The notes under the pieces are model-generated. The model ran no database searches. It was not told where the DNA came from and worked only from the letters and a program-made list of their open reading frames with translations. Below, one piece after another: positions 22,956 to 30,092 of a stretch of 30,092 nt of DNA. The position numbers were made by a program, and so were the translations under genes. The stretch lies in NCBI GenBank assembly GCA_964484475.1, contig CAZAFU010000023.1:1-30092 (forward strand), given 5' to 3'. Positions within the stretch are counted from its first letter, which is position 1, and the number at the start of each line of letters is the position of its first letter. This DNA is from Parvularcula sp964484475 (GTDB lineage: Bacteria; Pseudomonadota; Alphaproteobacteria; Caulobacterales; Parvularculaceae).

Positions 22956-23765
22956 TTGGCTGATTTTTCCTTGGAAGCGGACGCTCTGACTCTTGCACTC
23001 GCAGCGGTATTCGGAGCGCTGGTGGGGAGTTTCGGCAACGTCCTGATCAGTCGTCTGCCGCGGGCATGGGGGTTTGTTCCCGCACAGGGCAAGCCGAAGG
23101 GAATCGCCCTCCCCCCATCCCGTTGCGAGGCCTGCGGGCGCAGGCTTTCTCCTGCCGAACTGATACCCGTACTGAGTTTCTTTTTTCTCCGTGGACGATG
23201 CAGAAGCTGCGATGAGCCGATCGGATGGCGCCATCCGGTGGTCGAGGCCCTGGGGGCGCTCGCGGCTGCTGTCGCCGTCGGGGTCTACGGCCTCGGCGCG
23301 GAGGCTCTCGCGGCCTTCGCACTGCTGCATGCGCTCACCGTTCTCGCATGCATCGACATCGAAACCGGATATCTTCCCGATGCGATCACCTTCCCCCTGA
23401 TCGGGGCTGGCCTCCTGCACGGTGGCCTGATGGGCGAGCGTTCATGGCGCCTGAGCCTTGCCGGAGCGCTGATCGGCGGGGGGAGCTTCCTTCTCCTCCG
23501 CTTCGTCTATGCGAAGCTCCGGGGCCGTGAAGGCCTGGGCGGCGGCGACGTCAAGCTCTTCGCGGCAGGCGGGGCATGGTGCGGGCCGTTCGTCCTGCCG
23601 TCGATCGTCCTGATCGCGAGCCTCAGCGGCCTGCTCGTCGTCGGCTCGCGGGCGCTGATGAAGGGGCGGTCGCTGTCAGGTGGGGAGGAGCTGAGATTCG
23701 GTCCCTACCTCGCTGCCGGGATCGCCGCCGGCTTCCTCGTGATCGCCCCTGCCTATCCGAACTGA
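22956..23765 (+). CDS. gspO: Prepilin peptidase / N-methyltransferase
   Basis: This inner-membrane aspartyl protease cleaves the leaders of the GspG-K pseudopilins and methylates the new N-terminus. The 269-residue protein shows GSFGNVLISRLPR, then the cytosolic zinc motif with CEAC (Cys57, Cys60) and CRSC (Cys82, Cys85) needed for the methylase domain. The catalytic aspartates are Asp134 in IDIETGYLPD and Asp198 in GGGDVK. About eight membrane helices are present. I chose the TTG at 22956, which has GAAGG about seven bases upstream and gives a normal N-terminus. An ATG at 22836 would add 40 residues unlike the family and would place the Pho-box-like repeats inside the coding region. It is divergent from the large lipoprotein. 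Confidence 0.93.
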   Translation: MADFSLEADALTLALAAVFGALVGSFGNVLISRLPRAWGFVPAQGKPKGIALPPSRCEACGRRLSPAELIPVLSFFFLRGRCRSCDEPIGWRHPVVEALGALAAAVAVGVYGLGAEALAAFALLHALTVLACIDIETGYLPDAITFPLIGAGLLHGGLMGERSWRLSLAGALIGGGSFLLLRFVYAKLRGREGLGGGDVKLFAAGGAWCGPFVLPSIVLIASLSGLLVVGSRALMKGRSLSGGEELRFGPYLAAGIAAGFLVIAPAYPN

Positions 23766-23837
23766 AGGGCCGGTTTGCCGCCGGCCGCGGCGCGGACCAA
23801 ATGTCCTCCTAATGCAAACAGCAAAGCGAGGACGATC

Positions 23838-24575
23838 ATGAACACCCGGCTTGTCGAATGGAAAGAGGACGATCAGGTTTTCGAGGGGCTCCTCGCCCTG
23901 CCGGAGGGCAAGGCCAAGGGGGCTGTCCTTGTCTGCCACGCATGGGCGGGCCGGGCCGAACACGAAGAGGCCTTCGCCAGACGCCTTGCGGGTCGGGGCT
24001 TCGTCGCGATGGCTGGCGATGTCTATGGCAAGGGCGTCCGGGGCTCTTCCAACGAGGAAAACGAAAAGCTGATGACACCCCTCGTCGAGGACAGGGACCG
24101 CCTCCAGCGGCGGCTCAGGGCCTGCCTTTCGGCCTTCACAGCGGAGAGCGAGGTGGATGCGGGGAAGGTCGTCGCGGCGGGTTTCTGCTTTGGCGGGCTC
24201 TGCGTCCTCGACCTTGCCCGCAGCAACGCTCCGATCGAAGGGGCCGCAGCCTTTCACGCCATCCTGGGCAAGCCCGACAAACCGCATGGCGGCACGATCA
24301 AGCCGAAAGTCGTCGCATTCCAGGGCTTCGATGATCCCATGGCGGGCCCGGACGATCTGACGGCCTTCGGCAAGGAGATGACCGAACATGGCGCTGACTG
24401 GCAGCTGCATGTCTACGGCGGTGTGGCTCACGCCTTCACCAACGAGGGTGCGAACCAGCCTGACATGGGGCTGAAATTCGATGCAAAGGCGCGCGAGCGT
24501 GCCTATTCGAGTTTCCTGATGGGCTTTCTTCCGGACACGCTCGGTGTCGAGCCCGGAGGCCCGCTTCAGCTCTAG
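23838..24575 (+). CDS. Dienelactone hydrolase family protein
   Basis: This is an alpha/beta hydrolase of 245 residues. The nucleophile elbow is GFCFGG with Cys117 instead of Ser, as in dienelactone hydrolases. The acid is in GFDDPM (Asp165 or Asp166) and the His in GGVAHAFT (His198). The N-terminal region has LVCHAWAGRAEHEEAFARRLAGRGF and DVYGKG, both family marks. True dienelactone hydrolases act in chlorocatechol breakdown, but most genomic members have unknown ester substrates, and no catechol genes are near. GAGGA lies upstream of the ATG. Its TAG stop shares a CTAG with the stop of convergent ntrX. Confidence 0.9.
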   Translation: MNTRLVEWKEDDQVFEGLLALPEGKAKGAVLVCHAWAGRAEHEEAFARRLAGRGFVAMAGDVYGKGVRGSSNEENEKLMTPLVEDRDRLQRRLRACLSAFTAESEVDAGKVVAAGFCFGGLCVLDLARSNAPIEGAAAFHAILGKPDKPHGGTIKPKVVAFQGFDDPMAGPDDLTAFGKEMTEHGADWQLHVYGGVAHAFTNEGANQPDMGLKFDAKARERAYSSFLMGFLPDTLGVEPGGPLQL

Positions 24576-25963
24576 GCCTGACGGTCCTTCACCTCGCGGG
24601 TTCCGATCCCGAGGGCCTTCAGCTTGCGGTGAAGGGCCGACCGTTCCATGCCGACAAAACCCGCGGTCCGGGATATGTTTCCGCCGAACCGTCCGATCTG
24701 GGCAAGAAGGTATTCCCGCTCGAACCGCTCCCGCGCCTCCCTCAGCGGAAGGGCAATGATCTGCTCCATCTCCGGCCCGGCCGGCAGGGCAGGCCCGGCA
24801 CCGATCACTTCCTCCGGGAGATGATCGACAGTGATGAGGCCGCGCTCCAGCTTTCCTGCCATGATCAGCGTACGCTCCATCACGTTGCGGAGCTGGCGCA
24901 CGTTCCCCGGCCAGTTGTAGGCCTGAAGGGCCGCCATGGCGTCATCGGCGATCGTCGGCAGGCGATCCATCTGCCCTGCGGCAATCTGTTCAAGGAAGAA
25001 GGTCGCGAGTTCGGGAATATCTTCCCGCCTGGAACCCAGCGAAGGGATCTTCATATGGACGACGGAAAGGCGGTGATAGAGGTCCTTGCGGAAGGTTTCG
25101 TTCTCCGAACACTCCAAAAGGTCTTCCGACGTCGTTGAGATGATCCGCACATCGACATTCACCGCCACCGTGCCGCCAAGGCGCCGGAAGCGCTGGTCGA
25201 TCAGGACGCGCAGGATCTTCCCTTGTGTTTCGAGCGGCATGTCGCCGACTTCCTGGAAGAGGAGCGTGCCGCCATGGGCCTGCTCGAGAAGGCCGATGGT
25301 TCGCGGCCTCCCCTCCTCGCCTTCGATGCCGAAGAGGGCTTCTTCCATCCGGTGAGGCTCGATGGCGGCTGCCGAGACGACCACGAAAGGCCGCTCATGC
25401 CTGTCGGACTGGGAGTGGATCGTCCGCGCGACGAGTTCGCGGCCCGACCCGACCGGCCCTTCGATCAGGACCCGGCTCCTGGCCTGGGCGACACGCTCGA
25501 TGGTGCTGCGGAGCTGCGCCATGGCCGGGCTCTTGCCAATGAGCGTGAGATCCCTCGTCTTCTCCTTCAGCACCCGGTTCTCGCGCTGCAGCTGTGCCCG
25601 TTCGAGAGCACGCCTGGCCGTCAGGACCAGCCTGTCCGCAGAGAGCGGTTTCTCCAGGAAATCATAGGCCCCGCGCTTGATGGCGGATATCGCCGTCTCT
25701 ATCGTTCCGTGTCCGGAAATGATGACTATGGGGAGCGATGGGTTCAGCGACCTCAGTTCGTCAAGGACCCCGAGACCGTCGAGGCGTGAGCCCTGCAGCC
25801 AGATATCGAGAATGACCAGGGCGGGCGGCCTCTGGCTGACGAGCTCGAAAGCCTCGTCGCTGTTCGAAGCGGTGTGAGGAATGTACCCCTCATCCTCGAA
25901 GATGCCCGCGATCAGCTCCCGGATATCGGGTTCGTCGTCGACGATCAGGACATCAATGGCCAT
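24572..25963 (-). CDS. ntrX: NtrX response regulator, degenerate AAA+ domain
   Basis: The 463-residue regulator has a receiver domain (Asp9, Asp10, phosphoacceptor Asp53, Lys105), an AAA+ domain (about 140-375) and a C-terminal Fis-type helix-turn-helix (GGNISRTAGFVGMERSALHRKLKALGI). The AAA+ domain is atypical. Walker A reads GPVGSGRE, with Arg175 where Lys is expected. The GAFTGA loop that contacts sigma-54 is missing, replaced by GEEGRPRTIG. Walker B reads LLFQEVGDM, with Gln in place of Asp. Some alphaproteobacterial NtrX proteins are known to lack GAFTGA and to control sigma-70 promoters. It overlaps ntrY by 11 bases and is its cognate partner. Confidence 0.95.
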   Translation of the reverse strand: MAIDVLIVDDEPDIRELIAGIFEDEGYIPHTASNSDEAFELVSQRPPALVILDIWLQGSRLDGLGVLDELRSLNPSLPIVIISGHGTIETAISAIKRGAYDFLEKPLSADRLVLTARRALERAQLQRENRVLKEKTRDLTLIGKSPAMAQLRSTIERVAQARSRVLIEGPVGSGRELVARTIHSQSDRHERPFVVVSAAAIEPHRMEEALFGIEGEEGRPRTIGLLEQAHGGTLLFQEVGDMPLETQGKILRVLIDQRFRRLGGTVAVNVDVRIISTTSEDLLECSENETFRKDLYHRLSVVHMKIPSLGSRREDIPELATFFLEQIAAGQMDRLPTIADDAMAALQAYNWPGNVRQLRNVMERTLIMAGKLERGLITVDHLPEEVIGAGPALPAGPEMEQIIALPLREARERFEREYLLAQIGRFGGNISRTAGFVGMERSALHRKLKALGIGTREVKDRQA

Positions 25964-28247
25964 GGGCGGCTTTCGCCTCTCCTTGTCGCTCGGGTGTACC
26001 GGAAGGCGCTCTATCACCCCGATCGTCGCGCGAATTCAAGACCGGAAGGTGCAAAGATGCAACAGCACCCCCGCCCTCCCTGTCAGCTATGGTGAACCGG
26101 CCGCCCTGGTCCTCCACCGCCTTGCGGACAATGGCGAGACCAAGACCCGTGCCTTTTTCGCGGGTTGTCATGTAGGGCTCGGTGAGACGGTGCTTGAGGT
26201 TGGCGGGCAGGCCCTTGCCATTGTCGAGGACCCTGACGGCCGCATCGGCCCCCTCCACCTGCAGCTCGACCTCGACCTTCCCGTCCTCGATTCCCTCCGC
26301 TTCGGAGATGGCCTCCGCCGCATTCTTGATCAGGTTGGTCAGCGCCTGAACGATCAGCCTGCCGTCGCAGTGAACATCCACCGGGCTCTGCGGCATCCGG
26401 CTGACGAAGGTGATGTCCGGATGGGCGACAGCGAAAGGGAAGAGGGCTTCGCGCGCGAGCTCGCGCAGGTCGTTGTGCCCCATCTTGGGCTCGGGCATCC
26501 GCGCGAAGCTCGAGAATTCGGTCACCATGCGGCCGATATCGCCCACGTGGCGGATGATCGTCGAAACGCACTGGTCGAAGATCTCACGGTCCCTGCCTTC
26601 GAGATTGTCGCGATAGCGTCTCTTCAGGCGTTCGGCGGAAAGCTGGATCGGCGTCAGCGGATTCTTGATCTCATGGGCGATCCGGCGAGCGACGTCCGCC
26701 CATGCCGCGGTGCGCTGGGCGGTCATCAGTTCGGTGATGTCCTCGATGCTGATGACATAGCTTGCCGCCTTGGGATCGTGCTTGGTTTCCGGTGAGATAT
26801 CGACGACCAGGGTCCTGATGGAGCCGCCCCGTTCGATTTCCAGGCTCTCCCGACGCCGCCGGTCCGTCCGCTTCACCTCCTCGAACAGGCGGCCGATCCC
26901 CGGCAGGACGTCACCGATGGGGTGCGCCACGAGCTCCTGCTCGGAACGGCCGAGGATCCTGCGCGCCGATGCATTGGCCAGGCCGACACGTCCATCGCTG
27001 CCCACGTTCACCACGCCCGCAGGGATGACGCCCAGCATGGTCTCGATGAAGCGCCTCCGGTTTTCCGCGTCCTCGCCGGCCGCGAGAAGCTCCTGGCGTT
27101 GCTGGCCGAGCTGAACGGTCATCTCGTTGAAGGCGCGTCCGAGATCGCCAAGCTCCCCATCGCGCTTGCGGACCTCGACACGGCTTTGAAGATCGCCTTC
27201 CGAAACGCGGACCGCCGCCGTCGCCAGGCGCCTGATCGGGTTGACGATCGCATTCGCCACGAGAAGCCCGATCCAGGCCGCACTGAGGAGAAGGACCACG
27301 GAGAGAAGAAGGAAACCGACATTGGCGACCGAAGTCAGCTCGCGGACCCTCAGCTGCAGGGCGCGGCTGTCGTCCCGGAAGTCCCTCACGGCGACCAGCT
27401 CATTGGCGATCAAAGGGTTTTCCCGCCGGTATCCGATCAGGTAGCCTCCATCCTCGCCGCCCACGGAGATGATCGCGAAGTAGACGCTGAGGGTTTCCGG
27501 ATCGACGGCCCCGAAACTGACCCTCTTGTCGTCCGAGATCGACACCCGCTGCATGGTCGCTGCCGGAGGAAGGGGCTGGCCGGGGCCGCCGCTCAGGTTC
27601 ACCCGCGCGATCACCTGACCGTCCGCGGAGATATGGGTCAGCTCGCCGAGCTCGTAGATCTGGGCGAGGCCGGTGAGGTATTTGCGATACCCGATCGGAA
27701 CCGTCTCAGGGGTCAGGCCCGCGGCCCGGGCGCGGGCGAGGTCCTGCTGGACGGCCAGGAGGGACAGGCCCATCTGGCGCGACACCCCTTCGGCATAGGC
27801 ATTGGCCAGGTTCCGCGCGACATTGGTGGATGTCTCGATGCGGTCGACGAAGAACTCGTCCGTCAGTGAACCAAGGAAGATGCCCGTCAACGCAAAGGCC
27901 ACCGCCGCCGGCAGGAGCGCCACCGCCGAAAGCAGAGCCGCGAGCCGACGGTGCATCCTGGCACCGGAAAGCGCTTTCGCCTGGGACCGGTAGAGGTCCC
28001 ACAGACGGTCGATGACCAGGACCGCGAGGATCGTGGCTGCGCCGGCAAGGAGACCGAGGATGAGGGGGATCGGCAGCGGCACCACCGAGATCCGCTCGAA
28101 GGGCACCCAGTCGGCGACGAGTGTGCCAACCGCCAGGGCCACCAAGACTGCCAGAATTCCAAGAAGAATGTTCTGGAAAGGACGAGCGGGCGACGGCTGC
28201 CCCGCCGTCGTCCCGCCCTGCGCTTTTGACATGCGCTGGCCTGTCAC
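25953..28247 (-). CDS. ntrY: NtrY sensor histidine kinase
   Basis: The 764-residue inner-membrane kinase has two N-terminal helices (about 26-48 and 58-80) and a third near 102-127. An extracytoplasmic sensor region (about 128-305) precedes a fourth helix (310-333). HAMP follows (about 334-388, NPIRRLATAAVRVSEGDLQ), then PAS (about 400-505, with GVVNVGSDGRVGLANASARRILG). HisKA has phosphoacceptor His525 in ARRIAHEIKNPLTPIQ. The ATPase domain has N box LTNLIKNAAEAI, DNGKGLP and GTGLGLAIV. The GTG at 28247 has AGGGA upstream; an ATG at 28232 is an equal alternative. It likely phosphorylates NtrX in response to nitrogen or redox state, as in relatives. Confidence 0.95.
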   Translation of the reverse strand: MTGQRMSKAQGGTTAGQPSPARPFQNILLGILAVLVALAVGTLVADWVPFERISVVPLPIPLILGLLAGAATILAVLVIDRLWDLYRSQAKALSGARMHRRLAALLSAVALLPAAVAFALTGIFLGSLTDEFFVDRIETSTNVARNLANAYAEGVSRQMGLSLLAVQQDLARARAAGLTPETVPIGYRKYLTGLAQIYELGELTHISADGQVIARVNLSGGPGQPLPPAATMQRVSISDDKRVSFGAVDPETLSVYFAIISVGGEDGGYLIGYRRENPLIANELVAVRDFRDDSRALQLRVRELTSVANVGFLLLSVVLLLSAAWIGLLVANAIVNPIRRLATAAVRVSEGDLQSRVEVRKRDGELGDLGRAFNEMTVQLGQQRQELLAAGEDAENRRRFIETMLGVIPAGVVNVGSDGRVGLANASARRILGRSEQELVAHPIGDVLPGIGRLFEEVKRTDRRRRESLEIERGGSIRTLVVDISPETKHDPKAASYVISIEDITELMTAQRTAAWADVARRIAHEIKNPLTPIQLSAERLKRRYRDNLEGRDREIFDQCVSTIIRHVGDIGRMVTEFSSFARMPEPKMGHNDLRELAREALFPFAVAHPDITFVSRMPQSPVDVHCDGRLIVQALTNLIKNAAEAISEAEGIEDGKVEVELQVEGADAAVRVLDNGKGLPANLKHRLTEPYMTTREKGTGLGLAIVRKAVEDQGGRFTIADREGGGAVASLHLPVLNSRDDRGDRAPSGTPERQGEAKAAHGH

Positions 28248-28327
28248 CTGCCGTTTCCCTGTAACGTCGTCGTCGCAGAAATGTGAGAACTATGCAAGTG
28301 GAACCATCTCCTTGAAGGAAATTGTCA

Positions 28328-29356
28328 TCAAGCTGCCATGGAGCAGCTCTGTTCGGCGAACGCCCGCTTGAGGGTATCCACCACAAGAACCGGGTTTTTT
28401 TCCTGACAAAGCCGCCGCTTGAGCTCCTTGGCGGTCTCGCCGCTGAATTCAGGTGTGGTCTCCACGAGGGCGGCGAGATGCTTGCGCGCCATGCGGACAC
28501 CGAGATCCACGCCCTGCTCCGGCCCTTCGCCATGGCCGTCGCGGTAGTGCCGGACGGTGTGCTCGTAGTGGGAAACAGCAAGGCGCCCGCGCTCCTCGAG
28601 GCCGGGGACCTCGATCTCCGAACCCGTCGCCAGCGCGCGGTCGAGGGCGGCTGGAAACCATGGCCTGCCGGTGGCGGCGCGCCCGACCATCACCCCGTCC
28701 GCCTTCGAGAGTGCGAGGGCGGAGCGGGCATCCGCCGCGCAGCGAATATCGCCGTTGACGATCAGCGGCAGGCGGGTGGCCTCCTTCACTTCGCGGACCG
28801 CATCCCACCGCGCCGTTCCCTTGTAGAAGTCGCAGCGGGTGCGGCCATGGACCGTGAGGAGTTGCACGCCCGCCGCCGAGGCACGCCGGGCAAGCTCGGC
28901 GGCGTTGAGGCTCTGCCAGTCCCAACCGAGACGCATCTTCAACGTCACTGGCACCGAAACCGCCTCCACGGTCGCCCTGATGAGACTTTCGGCATGATCG
29001 AGGTCCCGCATCAGCGCCGAGCCGGAGAGAAGGCCGGTGACCTTCCTGGCCGGGCAGCCCATGTTGATGTCGATGACATCGGCGCCCATGGCCTCGGCGA
29101 TCTTCGCGCCCTCGGCCATCCAGTGAGCCTCCCGCCCCGCGAGTTGCATCACCTTCAGGCCCGCCGCCTCATCCATGGCCGCGCGGAGCACCACATCGGG
29201 TCGCTGCCGCGTCAGCTCTTCGGAAGCCACCATCTCGGACACGACATAGCGGCAGCCCAGCCGGCTTGCGGCCTGCCTGAAAGGCAGGTCCGATATCCCG
29301 GACATGGGCGCGAGGAAGACCCGCGTATCGACGTCATGAGGTCCGATTTCGATCAT
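28328..29356 (-). CDS. dusB: tRNA-dihydrouridine synthase DusB (NifR3)
   Basis: This FMN-dependent enzyme reduces specific uridines of tRNA to dihydrouridine. The 342-residue TIM barrel starts with FLAPMSGISDLPFR and contains VSEMVASEEL, the Cys motif DINMGCPARKVTGLLSGSALMRD (catalytic Cys in NMGCP), KMRLGWD, LLTVHGRTRCDFYKG, the FMN-phosphate segments LIVNGDIR and GVMVGRAATGRPWF, and a helical C-terminal domain. AGGGAGGG lies five bases before the ATG. The gene was first named nifR3 from its place ahead of ntrB-ntrC in alphaproteobacteria; here ntrY follows directly after 80 bases. Confidence 0.96.
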   Translation of the reverse strand: MIEIGPHDVDTRVFLAPMSGISDLPFRQAASRLGCRYVVSEMVASEELTRQRPDVVLRAAMDEAAGLKVMQLAGREAHWMAEGAKIAEAMGADVIDINMGCPARKVTGLLSGSALMRDLDHAESLIRATVEAVSVPVTLKMRLGWDWQSLNAAELARRASAAGVQLLTVHGRTRCDFYKGTARWDAVREVKEATRLPLIVNGDIRCAADARSALALSKADGVMVGRAATGRPWFPAALDRALATGSEIEVPGLEERGRLAVSHYEHTVRHYRDGHGEGPEQGVDLGVRMARKHLAALVETTPEFSGETAKELKRRLCQEKNPVLVVDTLKRAFAEQSCSMAA

Positions 29357-29394
29357 CGGCCCTCCCTAGCGCAGGAATGCAGCGAAACGCACCC

Positions 29395-30092
29395 TCAGTC
29401 ACGAAACTGCGGCCGCTGGAGGTTCAGCCGCTCGACCAGCCTGGCCCTGCTTTCGGGCAGGGGCCTGCCGATCGGAAGGAACAGGCGCTCCTCGATGAAG
29501 TGCGCGGTGAGCCGCAGGGCGGCGGCGACGCCTTCGGAGGTGGGCTCGCCCATACCGATGAGAAAAGGCGGGAGGGGGAAAAGCCTGTCCTTGTAGGGAA
29601 GTCCCGCCCGGTACCCCACCGCCCCGCCGGACTTCGGAGAGACAAAACAGAGATCCGCGCCGTCCTCGAGACGTTCGCCGGTCGCAGCGCAGCGGTCGAG
29701 GCTTAATCCCGAACCGAGAGCGGAAAGAAGGCCAAGTTCCCACCGCGCGAGCAGAACCGAGAAGATCTGCCTGTCCGAGATCTGATCGAGAAGGACAACT
29801 GTTGCATCGAAGAGCCCGGCATGCCCCTCCCCCTCGGGGAGGACATGCAGCAGCATCTCCGTCAGCATCGTCAGCGCCCAGAGCGAAAAACGGTCCGAGA
29901 ACGCCGCCGCGGCGCGCGGCTCGGTAAGGTCGGCGTCGAAATGACCCAGCGCATCGGGGTTCTTGCCGCGCCAGCGGACCTCGAGGCCGTTGCCACTTTG
30001 GAGGAGGGGTTGCTTCGCCTTGCCCTGCCCACCGTAAACGAGGGCGGACACCCTGCCATGCTCCCTGGCGAAGACCGTCAGCAGGCTGTGGT
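29395..30092 (-). CDS. recO: DNA repair protein RecO, N-terminus cut by window edge
   Basis: RecO helps load RecA on SSB-coated DNA with RecR. The frame stays open to the window edge and reads HSLLTVFAREHGRVSALVYGG, which matches the end of the N-terminal OB fold of RecO. The start codon therefore lies outside the window and the GTG at 30051 is internal. The helical domain follows, with LLEE-like segments (LTMLTEMLLHVLPEGEGHAGLFDATVVLLD) and FSVLLARWELGLLSALG. Two Cys (LDRCAATG and ADLCFVSP) are left of the zinc-finger region, which is incomplete as in many alphaproteobacteria. It ends 38 bases before dusB, probably in one operon. Confidence 0.93.
   Translation of the reverse strand, partial: HSLLTVFAREHGRVSALVYGGQGKAKQPLLQSGNGLEVRWRGKNPDALGHFDADLTEPRAAAAFSDRFSLWALTMLTEMLLHVLPEGEGHAGLFDATVVLLDQISDRQIFSVLLARWELGLLSALGSGLSLDRCAATGERLEDGADLCFVSPKSGGAVGYRAGLPYKDRLFPLPPFLIGMGEPTSEGVAAALRLTAHFIEERLFLPIGRPLPESRARLVERLNLQRPQFRD

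Noticed and set aside
23766..23800. GGCCGG/CCGGCC hairpin after gspO as a terminator
   Set aside because: The stem is only six pairs with a seven-base loop and no T run follows it.

Overview
The window is GC-rich, densely coded DNA from an alphaproteobacterium. The evidence is a DUF2842 gene beside ctaA (heme A synthase), a recO-dusB-ntrY-ntrX cluster, a complete gspC-N type II secretion (T2SS) operon and a very large TonB-dependent receptor. The mix fits the Parvularculales/Caulobacterales/Maricaulales neighbourhood, but I cannot name a genus from sequence alone. No rRNA, tRNA, CRISPR array, insertion sequence or phage gene was seen.

Layout. 1-334: no supported complete gene. 335-1474 (+): unrecognised lipoprotein. 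1416-2489 (-): heme A synthase. 2575-2793 (+): DUF2842 protein. 2809-3753 (-): membrane-anchored LysM protein. 3871-4446 (+): LOG-family nucleotide phosphoribohydrolase. 4468-5430 (-): His-rich cation diffusion facilitator. 5483-16780 (-): a thirteen-gene T2SS operon, gspC-D-E-F-G-H-I-J-K-L-M-N plus a small lipoprotein translationally coupled to gspN. 17093-19828 (-): TonB-dependent receptor. 19915-22797 (-): 960-residue lipoprotein with an internal tandem duplication. 22956-23765 (+): prepilin peptidase GspO, divergent from the lipoprotein. 23838-24575 (+): dienelactone-hydrolase-family enzyme. 24572-28247 (-): ntrX and ntrY. 28328-29356 (-): dusB. 29395-30092 (-): recO, cut by the window edge.

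How the parts fit. From 5483 to 23765 the DNA reads as one extracellular-protein module. It holds the secretion machine, the peptidase that matures its pseudopilins, a large lipoprotein that is a plausible T2SS cargo, and the outer-membrane receptor next to it. Pho-box-like direct repeats lie upstream of the lipoprotein, in the region it shares with gspO. This recalls ElpS of Caulobacter crescentus, a phosphate-starvation-induced lipoprotein exported by T2SS. That parallel is from memory of the literature and was not checked by alignment. The least described parts are the 168-residue lipoprotein locked to the end of the gsp operon (a candidate pilotin or accessory factor) and the duplicated 960-residue lipoprotein with its receptor.

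The right end is a nitrogen/redox-type regulatory operon (recO-dusB-ntrY-ntrX). The ntrB-ntrC pair often found after dusB in alphaproteobacteria is absent, and NtrX has a degenerate ATPase core.
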